Source: an uncultured Erythrobacteraceae bacterium
GTDB lineage: Bacteria > Pseudomonadota > Alphaproteobacteria > Sphingomonadales > Sphingomonadaceae
NCBI GenBank assembly: GCA_946482075.1
Contig: CAMLQG010000020.1
Location: 1-41,731, forward strand
Direction of reading: 5' to 3'
DNA length: 41,731 nucleotides
Below are positions 34,963 through 41,731 of the stretch, piece by piece (the first letter of the stretch is position 1; each line of letters starts with the position of its first letter). The position numbers and the translations under genes were made by a program. The notes beneath the pieces are model-generated. The model was given only the letters and a program-made list of their open reading frames with translations, was not told the origin of the DNA and did no database searches.

Positions 34963-35706
34963 ATGCTGGCGGCGGCTCGTGTTGACGACCGGACCGGAAT
35001 TGCGCAGATGAACACGATGGACCCGACGAAAGCAGGCGTGCAGCCGGGAATAACGAGAACGACTGCCGAAGAAGTCGTCGACTGGATCATTGCTCAGATT
35101 GGCGCCCAGCGCTTCACGCCCGGACAGCGCCTCATAGAAGCTTCTATCGCGCGGGAACTGGGCACCGGAACGGTGCCCGTGCGCGAGGCGCTTCGGGTCC
35201 TTGCCGGTGATAATGTGGTGGAAATCTTACCTCATCGCGGCGCTCGAATCTGCATCATGGATCGCAAGCAGGTCGCCGATATGTTGAAGGCGATGATGGC
35301 CCTGTTCTTCGTCGCGATCGATGAGATCGAAGCCGATCCGTCAAAGCTCAATCCGCTCATTCCCCGCCTCAAGAAGATTTGCGAAACGTTGGCTCGCCTG
35401 GAGCGGGAGAAAGAAACCGCCGCCATTCTCGAGACCATGCAGGAGTACATGCTCTCAATTATAGAGGCATCCGGAAACAGTTACATCATGAAGACGCTCA
35501 ACCGATTTCGCCTGACCTACTACAATCTCCAGATACTGAGCTATGTGGGGCCAAACAGTATCCGCAAGAATGGCGTCGATCACGACAAGCTGACTATCGC
35601 ACTGGAAAATCAGCAATTCGCCAAGGCCAGGAAAATCCTTTCGATCAGCCGGGACCGGGCAATTTCGGATCTTCTGGATCGCCCGATCATCAGGATCACA
35701 TCTTGA
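34963..35706 (+). CDS. GntR-family transcriptional regulator
   Basis: This 247-residue protein has an N-terminal winged helix (about 32-98: VVDWIIAQIGAQRFTPGQRL, ARELGTGTVPVREALRVL, VVEILPHRGARIC) of the GntR family and an all-helical C-terminal ligand domain of the FCD type (about 105-240, with SIIEASGNSYIMKTLNRF). It probably binds an acidic or carbohydrate-like metabolite and represses or activates the divergent kinase operon. The next in-frame ATG is at 35008, with no better Shine-Dalgarno. A GGAAAAG lies before 34963, so I kept 34963, but the shorter start is possible. The gene converges on the receptor fragment 60 bases downstream. Confidence 0.88.
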   Translation: MLAAARVDDRTGIAQMNTMDPTKAGVQPGITRTTAEEVVDWIIAQIGAQRFTPGQRLIEASIARELGTGTVPVREALRVLAGDNVVEILPHRGARICIMDRKQVADMLKAMMALFFVAIDEIEADPSKLNPLIPRLKKICETLARLEREKETAAILETMQEYMLSIIEASGNSYIMKTLNRFRLTYYNLQILSYVGPNSIRKNGVDHDKLTIALENQQFAKARKILSISRDRAISDLLDRPIIRITS

Positions 35707-35766
35707 TCATCACACAGACGCCGCCGCCCGCCCTCGCCGGCGCCGAGGAACCGCAAAAGCATGCGG

Positions 35767-37081
35767 TCAGAGCTTCACTCTGGCGGTGACCAGGAGATTA
35801 CGCGGCGCGCCATAGAAATTGCCGAACTGGATGCCGTTGACCCGCTCGTAATATTTCTTGTCGAACAGATTGTTCACGGTCGCGGCAATTTCGATCGCGT
35901 CGGTCACTTGGTGCCCGATCCGGGCATCGACCAACACATAGCCCTTCTGCCTGGCTTCGCCGCCGAAGCCGATCTGGGTCAGCTCTGCTGCGATGCGACT
36001 CTGCCAGGTAAGGCCGCCACCGATGCTCCAGTCCGCGAGCGCACCTTCCTCGGGGCGGTACATCGTCCACAGCTTCACGCTGTGGCGCGGCTGCTGGCGT
36101 TCGTTGGCAGCGGCCAGGTTCTGCGTATCGTTGACATAGCGCAGCCGGTTGAAGGAATAGCCACCATTGACCGTCCAGCCCGGCGCGATCTGGCCGTTCG
36201 CTTCCAGTTCGAACCCGCGGCTACGGATTTTACCGCTGGAGAGGACAAAACCGGGATTGAGCGGGTCCGCCTGGGCAAGCCCGGTCTGTTCGATCTGGAA
36301 CACGGCAAAGGACAGCAGCAGCCGGTCGTCGAACAGTTCCTGCTTGATGCCGATCTCGAACTGCTTGCCCGTGGCCGGCTTCGGCACGTCGCCAGTGAGC
36401 GAGACGCCCGTCTGGGGCGTGAAGGTATTGGCGTAGCTGGCATAGGCCGTGAAGCTCGGTGTCACGTCGAACACCAGGCCCGCATAGGGCGTGAACCGGC
36501 CATTCTTCCGATAGTGGGTGGTCGGCGCGGTGGGCAGGACCGTCTCGACATCCTGCTCATACCAACTCAGCCGGCCGCCCAGCACCAGTTTGAGCGGCTC
36601 AGCCAGGCTCAAGCGAGTCTGACCGTAGATGCCGAACTGCTTCGTCGCGGTATCGGCGATGAAGGTCGCGGGCAGATCGGGCTTGGGGTAGGCATCGTAG
36701 TCGGGATCGTAGAGATTGAACGTGCCGAGGAAAGCGCGGTCGGAGAACGTCTCGAAGCGCGATTTGCGCTGGTAGTCCGTACCGATGATGACTTCATGCT
36801 CGCGCCCGAACAGCGAGACCGTGCCCACCGCATTGAGATCGCCCGTCAGATAGTCCTGATCGCGCGTGAGCGCGGAAGCGAGAAGAAAGGCACTGCCATC
36901 CTCAGGCGTCAGGCCGGTGAAGGAAAAGGCATAGGAACTGAACAGGCTGGTAAAGCTCTTGCCGTATTGGCCGCTCAGGCGGACGACCCAATCGTCGCCC
37001 ACTTCCTGGCGCAGTTCGGCAAACGCCGCCTTGATGGTGTAGCGCGAGCGGTTGAAATCCGCCGCGCCGAACGTGGAGCGC
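35767..37081 (-). pseudogene. Ferric-siderophore TonB receptor, N-terminus removed by IS
   Basis: About 438 residues of a TonB-dependent receptor remain, from the barrel to the C-terminus. The barrel has FhuE/FpvA-like features: FTAYASYANTFTPQTG, GKQFEIGIKQELFDDRL and the ending FYGAPRNLLVTARVKL. The plug domain, TonB box, signal peptide and promoter are gone. The open frame continues into the IS at 37082 and would start at a Met at 37167 with about 29 IS-encoded residues, without a signal peptide, so it cannot form a working receptor. The break point coincides with the left end of the IS. Ferrisiderophore transport is the likely original role. Confidence 0.88.
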
Positions 37082-37923
37082 GGTGCTGTCAGTCTAACCG
37101 CAACTTGTCTCTGATCGACGCAGATCTGGTGTTGAGCACGCACCTTCAGCCCATGACGATCTGCCACTCAGCCAAAGCGGCTGAGCGGCGTTCGCGATAC
37201 GTTTGACGGTCGATGAGATGGCGTTCCTGATTGAAGTGGTTATGGACGTTGGCATGGACTGAGGCGAACTTCTGTAACGACTTCATCTGCCGAAATCTTA
37301 GCATCGCCCGCTCTCGTCGCCGAAAGGGCAGATGGGAATTCTCGACCCGGTTGTTCGCCCAGCGGCCGATCTCCTGCTTTTCCTTACAACCCAGCTCACT
37401 CATCGCTGCTTTGTAAGTGCGAAGACCGTCGGTTGTGATCGTTGCCGGTGATCCATGGCGCTTCAGCGCCTTCTTCATGAAGATCAGGGCAGCCGCTTTA
37501 TCGCGGGTCTTGGTGACGTAGCTCTCAAGGATTTCGCCCTCATGATCTACCGCTCGCCACAAATAGACCATCTCACCATTCAGCTTCACGAACATCTCGT
37601 CGAGATGCCAATTCCAGTGCCTAAACCCACGCATCCGGTTTACCCGCTGGCGTCGGATGTCGGCGGCGAAAATCGGACCGAACCTGTTCCACCAATGCCG
37701 GACGGTCTCGTGGCAGATGTCGATGCCGCGTTCGAACAGCAGGTCTTCCACATTCCGCAGCGAGAGCGGAAAGCGGACGTACATCATGACCACCAGGCGG
37801 ATGACCTCGGGAGATGAGTTAAAATAGCGGAATGGGCTATGTGGCTTGCGAAGGCGAGGCATGGCGCCGCCCTACCCCGCCTTCGGTCAATTGCTCAAGC
37901 GGTGCGTTTGCTCTGACAGAGCC
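37082..37923 (-). mobile_element. IS6-family insertion sequence (842 bp)
   Basis: Terminal inverted repeats can be read at both edges. On the + strand the left end is GGTGCTGTCAGTCTAACCGC (37082). The complement of the right end is GGCTCTGTCAGAGCAAACGC (from 37923). They match at 16 of 23 positions. The element contains one transposase gene. The flanks TGGAGCGC and CTACCGCA are not duplicated, which fits IS6-type cointegration or adjacent deletion and not a simple insertion. The left side truncates a receptor gene and the right side forms the end of the flavin dehydrogenase gene. Confidence 0.85.
37146..37862 (-). CDS. IS6-family transposase
   Basis: This 238-residue protein has the whole IS6/IS26-type layout. 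The N-terminal helix-turn-helix region (about 12-60, with RFPLSLRNVEDLLFERGID and ICHETVRHWWNRFGP) is followed by the DDE domain: D88 (HLDEMFVKLNG), D145 (TITTDGLRTY) and E174 (NNRVENSH, with R181 seven residues later). The D145-E174 spacing (29) is shorter than in IS26, as in some other members of the family. It is complete and apparently active, and lies 64 and 61 bases inside the left and right ends. Confidence 0.93.
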   Translation of the reverse strand: MPRLRKPHSPFRYFNSSPEVIRLVVMMYVRFPLSLRNVEDLLFERGIDICHETVRHWWNRFGPIFAADIRRQRVNRMRGFRHWNWHLDEMFVKLNGEMVYLWRAVDHEGEILESYVTKTRDKAAALIFMKKALKRHGSPATITTDGLRTYKAAMSELGCKEKQEIGRWANNRVENSHLPFRRRERAMLRFRQMKSLQKFASVHANVHNHFNQERHLIDRQTYRERRSAALAEWQIVMG

Positions 37924-39610
37924 CTACCGCATCCTCAGCGGCGAGAAAGCCGAACACCATAGCAGGAGCCAACGTTCCCCCGGCTCCAGGATAAACATTT
38001 CCGAAAGGTGAAGCCGAACAGTTCCCGACGGCATAAAGACCATTCACCACGGAGCCAGTTTGGTTCAATACCCTCGCTGAGTGATCTACTTTGAATCCAC
38101 CCTTAGTACCGAGATCTCCAAGGTCGACACGAACAGCATAAAAGGGCGCTTTATCGATCGCCCCCAAACAAGGATTGATCGGCAAACTTAGATCACCGAA
38201 ATAGCGGTCGTAAGCGCTTTCACCTCGGCCGTACTCAATATCCATGCCGGTCGCTGCTGCTAAATTGATCTTATCGACAGAAGCCTGAAGCGTTTCTGGA
38301 TCTACAGCGATCTTGCTAGCAAGTTCCCTAATCGTAGTGGCCCTAAAGAGATATCGATCCCAGATTTCCGAACCAATCGACTTGTCAGGCCGAATGAAGG
38401 AAGGCGCGATGCCGCCTGCGCCAAATTTCCTACGGTAATGGGTATCGAAAATCATCCAACAAGGCACATTAGCGCCCGTTTTCTTTTGATCCTCGATCAT
38501 CGCGATTCCGAAAAGGTCATAGGAACACCCTTCGTTGACAAACCGCTTTCCGAGACGATTTACACAGATGCTATGAGGACGACGATGATCAAAAAACATT
38601 GGATGGACGACATCGACATTCGGGATCGACGAAGGAAGTTGCATCGTCGGGGACCACCATCCACAATCCATCTGCTCCGTCGCAACATCCAAATGACTGC
38701 AGGCCGCCATGGCATCGCCTTCATTGCCTCCCGGCGGCGTCAAGCTCCAAGAGGCTTTTGTGGCGACAGGGAAATGCTTTTGCCTCAGCTGTTGGTTTTG
38801 CTCAAAGCCCCCACACGCAAGCACCACGCCAGCGGTCGACTTCAGATATAAGCTGTTGTTATTATTAGAAAACGTAGCTCCCGACACGCGCGATCCATCG
38901 AACTCCACCTTTTCGAGCTTGGAGTTAAGCAAAAAAACCACGCCATGTCGCCGACAGGCGCGAACGAGACCTCCGATAAGAGCGTTTCCTAGAGTCAAGC
39001 GTCGATCCCGTCGAGAGCGTCGTCTTCCCTCCACGTCGGTCCAATATCTGAGGATAATTCGCCCCGCCAAGCTGCGCCATGCCGGTCCACGAGAAGCCAA
39101 TATCATTGCCTCATCAAGACTCAAAGAATATCGCTCCAGAAGTTTGTACAGAAGAGGTTGCTGCCTTATCGATGCCAAGTCGCTAGCCAAAACCCTTCCG
39201 TCAAGTTCACGGGGGAACAAGGCGCGATTCATGCTTGCGCCAACCTTGTCAGGGAAATAATCAGGGTAACTCGCTAAGGGAGAGTACGAAATTCCCTCGC
39301 TGTTAAGAAATTCGACAAGCGCACGGCCGTTGTTGACAAACGCGCGTAATCTTGCCGAATCTACCTCGGCTCCACACAGAGCCGTAAGGTATTGAAATCC
39401 CAGATCCGCAGTGTCTTCGTTATTATCGAGGCCATGCCCTGGTATCCATATAGCTCCTCCGGAAAGAGCGGAGGTGCCACCCATAAAATGCGACTTTTCG
39501 GCCACTGTGACCCGTAGCCCCAATGCGGCCGCTCTTAAAGCAGTCGATAGGCCAGCAGCACCGGACCCTATAACGAGGAGATCCGCTTCAGCCTCTTCTT
39601 GCAACTGCAT
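37895..39610 (-). CDS. FAD-dependent dehydrogenase, 3-ketosteroid-Delta1-dehydrogenase-like
   Basis: In this 571-residue flavoprotein, the FAD-binding G15-S-G-A-A-G20 is followed by the KstD-like SALSGGAIWIPGH. Further family marks are SYPDYFPDK with candidate active Tyr, GVVLACGGFEQN, and the C-terminal NVYPGAGGTLAPAMVFGF, where the Tyr fits the second catalytic Tyr. Family members remove hydrogens at C1-C2 of 3-ketosteroids. Exact substrate is uncertain, and a fumarate-reductase-type relative is possible. I preferred ATG 39610 (GGGGAG eight bases upstream) over ATG 39628. The last nine codons (after DAV) are provided by the IS right end, so the native C-terminal tail was replaced. The gene has lower GC than the eCIS genes and follows the TetR gene by about 70 bases. 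Confidence 0.85.
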   Translation of the reverse strand: MQLQEEAEADLLVIGSGAAGLSTALRAAALGLRVTVAEKSHFMGGTSALSGGAIWIPGHGLDNNEDTADLGFQYLTALCGAEVDSARLRAFVNNGRALVEFLNSEGISYSPLASYPDYFPDKVGASMNRALFPRELDGRVLASDLASIRQQPLLYKLLERYSLSLDEAMILASRGPAWRSLAGRIILRYWTDVEGRRRSRRDRRLTLGNALIGGLVRACRRHGVVFLLNSKLEKVEFDGSRVSGATFSNNNNSLYLKSTAGVVLACGGFEQNQQLRQKHFPVATKASWSLTPPGGNEGDAMAACSHLDVATEQMDCGWWSPTMQLPSSIPNVDVVHPMFFDHRRPHSICVNRLGKRFVNEGCSYDLFGIAMIEDQKKTGANVPCWMIFDTHYRRKFGAGGIAPSFIRPDKSIGSEIWDRYLFRATTIRELASKIAVDPETLQASVDKINLAAATGMDIEYGRGESAYDRYFGDLSLPINPCLGAIDKAPFYAVRVDLGDLGTKGGFKVDHSARVLNQTGSVVNGLYAVGNCSASPFGNVYPGAGGTLAPAMVFGFLAAEDAVGLCQSKRTA

Positions 39611-39677
39611 TAAGGCTACTCCCCGCATAATATTTCAAAAAGTATCAAGACGACAATCTAAACTATTTCTTGCCGCG

Positions 39678-40412
39678 CTAGTTTAATCCGAGTGGAATTG
39701 ATGATTTGAGATTGGCGTCTTTCACCATGTCGGCTCCGACCTTCAAATCTTTCTCATTATATCCAAGGCCCACCAGGAAAGCTCGGGCCGACCGATCTAC
39801 CCTATCCGTAAGTTGTTCTGGGGTGCATGAACCGATGGACCATTCGTAGGTAGCCGATGTGCTGATAGCGACCAATTGTCGCGTTAGATCCGCTCGATGA
39901 GCCGAACTTGATCGATGCCAGCTACCAAACATCAGGGGATTAGACTGTGTCTGCATCAAACGGTTAGAACAGAACTTATGAAGTCCATCGTAAACACTGG
40001 AATACCGGAACATCGCCTCCAGCACACCCCTAAGATATCCCGGGAACTCGAAAGCCTCTTCAGTAATGAATTTAAAAAATGCGAGAGCTGAGCACCCGTA
40101 ATTACCGCTTCTTGTAGCCGAATCCATTTGCTGACCAGCAAAATCTTTTACCGCCAATTCAATAAGATCCGATCGGGTACCGCATATTTTGTTGAGATTC
40201 TGAACTGAAGTGCCATTCCGTTCAGCGAGATCCTGCATGGAAAACGTGATATTTCCATGAGCCAGCAATTGGCGGACTTGCGCGAGAACTTCCGACCGAC
40301 GCCGCAAGCGCCGCTCATGGCTGGTTCGGATGGTGCGAGTTGCTGGCAAAATTATGATGGGCTCGAACGGATTTAAGCTCGAAGAACGTCCCACAAGTTT
40401 GGCACTGGCCAT
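39678..40412 (-). CDS. TetR-family transcriptional regulator
   Basis: This 244-residue protein has a TetR-type N-terminal helix-turn-helix at about 40-85 (EVLAQVRQLLAHGNITFSM, LAERNGTSVQNLNKICG, RSDLIELAVKDF) after a longer than usual 35-residue basic leader. The rest is a helical ligand-binding domain with no close family signature. Good Shine-Dalgarno GGGAGG lies five bases before the ATG. It is on the same strand as, and 50-70 bases upstream of, the flavin dehydrogenase gene, and probably controls it. Ligand unknown. Steroid-like regulators of this family exist, but this cannot be proven here. Confidence 0.85.
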   Translation of the reverse strand: MASAKLVGRSSSLNPFEPIIILPATRTIRTSHERRLRRRSEVLAQVRQLLAHGNITFSMQDLAERNGTSVQNLNKICGTRSDLIELAVKDFAGQQMDSATRSGNYGCSALAFFKFITEEAFEFPGYLRGVLEAMFRYSSVYDGLHKFCSNRLMQTQSNPLMFGSWHRSSSAHRADLTRQLVAISTSATYEWSIGSCTPEQLTDRVDRSARAFLVGLGYNEKDLKVGADMVKDANLKSSIPLGLN

Positions 40413-40458
40413 CTAAGCCTCCCATGATCGCTTCAGTGGACGCGGGTTTCTCCCTTGT

Positions 40459-40488
40459 CTCGGCCTAGCAGTGCGTTGCTAGGCCGAG
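40459..40488. terminator. 12-bp perfect hairpin downstream of TonB receptor
   Basis: The stem CTCGGCCTAGCA (40459-40470) and TGCTAGGCCGAG (40477-40488) pair perfectly around a 6-base loop. It lies 42 bases past the stop of the right-edge receptor gene, and 46 bases before the TetR start. No T-run follows on either strand, so it is either a weak or Rho-assisted terminator or a regulatory/processing hairpin. Its CTAG content is unusual for GC-rich DNA. The intergenic region 40413-40530 holds no gene. Confidence 0.45.
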
Positions 40489-40530
40489 GCAGATATTGGG
40501 TTCTGAAATTTCCGCTTTCCATCCCGAGCA

Positions 40531-41731
40531 TCAAAAATCGAAGTGGCCAGCGATTCCAAACGTCCGCGGACGCATTACATAGCGAGCGGCATAGGAATTG
40601 GGGATGGCCTGCGTGCCGAGCCCGCCACTGTACCCAGTCTCGTTCGTCAAATTTTTCACGAAGAGGTCTATGCTCCAAGATGCTCCGGAATCATATGTGA
40701 TGCGAGCGTTGGAAACGAAATTTGACGGAATCTGCCAATAGAAGCGACTTGTCGTGTCGAGCGCGCCGCTAGCCCGGCTTTGATACGAGCCGTCCACATG
40801 CAAGTTGATTGAAGGTTCACCTCCTGTCGGAATTCTATAGTCGGCACCGAATGTAACCGTGTGTTTCGGAACGCCAGGAAGCCTGGTTCCGGCGGGAACC
40901 GAAATGTTGAGGATTGGAGGCAATTGAGGGTCGGTGAGCAGTGCGCCGACCGGAAGGTCATAAACTTGAAGGGCCTTGCGCACCTTGGCATCAGTAAAGG
41001 TGTACCCTAGACTGACAGTGAATTCGGGTGATAACTGAGCGTTCAGCTCCAACTCGACGCCCTTGGATCTCGCCTTGGACCCATTGTAAACGAGGCCTGC
41101 GCCTGCAGGACTGTTTGCATTAAATTGAAAATTGCTCAGGTCGATAAGAAAAATGTCAGCGCTGAAACGCAATGCTCGGTCGAAGGCAGAGCCCTTGACT
41201 CCCACTTCATAGTTCTTAGCCAAATCGGGGGTGTAGGTGTCATACTCCGACAGCGAAGCGAAGGCGCCGCCCACGATCGCGTTAGCTCCACCGCGACGGA
41301 ACCCCTCGCTGTATGTTGCGTAGATCTTCAGGTTTTTCGAGACATCAAACGAGGTGTTGAGCTTGATGATGTGGTCTGAAACCTTGGTACTCTCGTTGAC
41401 GATCTGAACACCATTTGGATTATCAGGGCCAAGGCCGCCGAAAGGCAGACGTGACAGGAAATTGACTGAGAATTCCTGCCAGAAGAACCGCACGCCTCCG
41501 GTAACTTGCCACTGGGGCGTAATGTGCCAAGTCAATTCCCCGAACAATGCCTTGTCGACGAACTTCGTTCGTCGATCGAGCTGATAAGGCGAATCGGGTA
41601 TCGTCGGACTTGACGATGGCACTCCGACCGAAGCACCGAAGTCATCGAGACCGGGCATGACCGTCAGATAGCCATTATGTGAATCGGCCTGCAATATTGA
41701 CCCCGGTTCTGGGGTAATCGGCGTCCAAAAT
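40531..41731 (-). CDS. TonB-dependent receptor, N-terminal part outside window
   Basis: About 400 C-terminal residues of a TonB-dependent receptor barrel are visible. The frame is open to the right edge (FWTPITPEPGSILQAD), so the TTG near 41694 is not the true start. Strand motifs include WQVTGGVRFFWQEFSV, IYATYSEGFRRGGANA and GVELELNAQLSPEFTVSLGY. The end is RPRTFGIAGHFDF, with the terminal Phe needed for outer-membrane insertion. The wording resembles sphingomonad receptors for large organic compounds more than siderophore receptors. Together with the neighbouring TetR and KstD-like genes it could import a steroid-like substrate. Confidence 0.9.
   Translation of the reverse strand, partial: FWTPITPEPGSILQADSHNGYLTVMPGLDDFGASVGVPSSSPTIPDSPYQLDRRTKFVDKALFGELTWHITPQWQVTGGVRFFWQEFSVNFLSRLPFGGLGPDNPNGVQIVNESTKVSDHIIKLNTSFDVSKNLKIYATYSEGFRRGGANAIVGGAFASLSEYDTYTPDLAKNYEVGVKGSAFDRALRFSADIFLIDLSNFQFNANSPAGAGLVYNGSKARSKGVELELNAQLSPEFTVSLGYTFTDAKVRKALQVYDLPVGALLTDPQLPPILNISVPAGTRLPGVPKHTVTFGADYRIPTGGEPSINLHVDGSYQSRASGALDTTSRFYWQIPSNFVSNARITYDSGASWSIDLFVKNLTNETGYSGGLGTQAIPNSYAARYVMRPRTFGIAGHFDF

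Noticed and set aside
35732..35748. CCTCG/CGAGG hairpin between the GntR gene and the receptor remnant as a terminator
   Set aside because: Only a 5-bp stem without T-run on either strand.
35767..37167. A complete TonB receptor gene of 466 residues starting at 37167
   Set aside because: The first 29 codons belong to the IS and there is no signal peptide, TonB box or plug domain, so it is a truncated remnant.
1..41731. CRISPR arrays, tRNA or rRNA genes
   Set aside because: No regularly spaced repeats and no tRNA-like or rRNA-like sequence noticed in any intergenic stretch; the gaps are too short.

Overview
This GC-rich window most likely comes from an alphaproteobacterium of the order Sphingomonadales (a Novosphingobium/Sphingobium/Sphingopyxis-like organism). 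The placement rests on three large TonB-dependent receptors of the type these bacteria carry in many copies, a phosphotransferase/lipocalin-like/SDR catabolic cluster, a 3-ketosteroid-dehydrogenase-like flavoprotein, and the codon style. It is inference, because no rRNA or other taxonomic marker is present. No stretch longer than 300 bases lacks a gene.

Region 1 (1-29100, all + strand) is an extracellular contractile injection system (eCIS, a phage-tail-like particle) encoded as one tightly packed operon. Genes overlap by 1-4 bases or are separated by at most 23 bases. In order they encode: tail sheath (5' end outside the window), inner tube, a T4 gp26-like zinc-ribbon baseplate protein, a Pro/Ala-rich linker protein, a DUF4255 (Pvc16/Afp16-like) tail terminator, an AAA+ ATPase (Pvc15/Afp15-like), a 2270-residue protein with two DUF4157 (eCIS core) domains, a CIS_tube protein, a small LysM-like protein, a gpD/gp27-like hub, a gpV/gp5-like spike, a PAAR-like tip, a gp25-like wedge protein, two related baseplate wedge proteins, a tail-protein-I-like protein with a beta-helical C-terminus, a DUF6519 plus beta-helix protein, and a short protein with a carboxypeptidase-regulatory-like fold. 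There are no capsid, terminase, lysis or integrase genes and no T6SS membrane-complex genes. The giant DUF4157 protein is the best cargo candidate and the most interesting gene in the window.

Region 2 (29101-37081) begins with a 48-bp relic carrying both ends of an IS6-type element. It continues with a minus-strand operon encoding an aminoglycoside-phosphotransferase-fold kinase, a DUF7064/7065-like lipocalin-type protein, a TonB-dependent receptor and an SDR dehydrogenase. A GntR-family regulator is transcribed divergently from this operon, across an AT-rich intergenic dyad. The set looks like an uptake and catabolism module for a hydrophobic organic compound, substrate unknown. A beheaded ferric-siderophore receptor follows.

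Region 3 (37082-41731) holds an intact 842-bp IS6-family element. It truncates the siderophore receptor on one side and supplies the last codons of the flavin dehydrogenase on the other, with no target duplication. Beyond it lie a TetR-family regulator and another TonB-dependent receptor that runs off the right edge. This part has visibly lower GC and was probably brought next to the rest by IS-mediated rearrangement.
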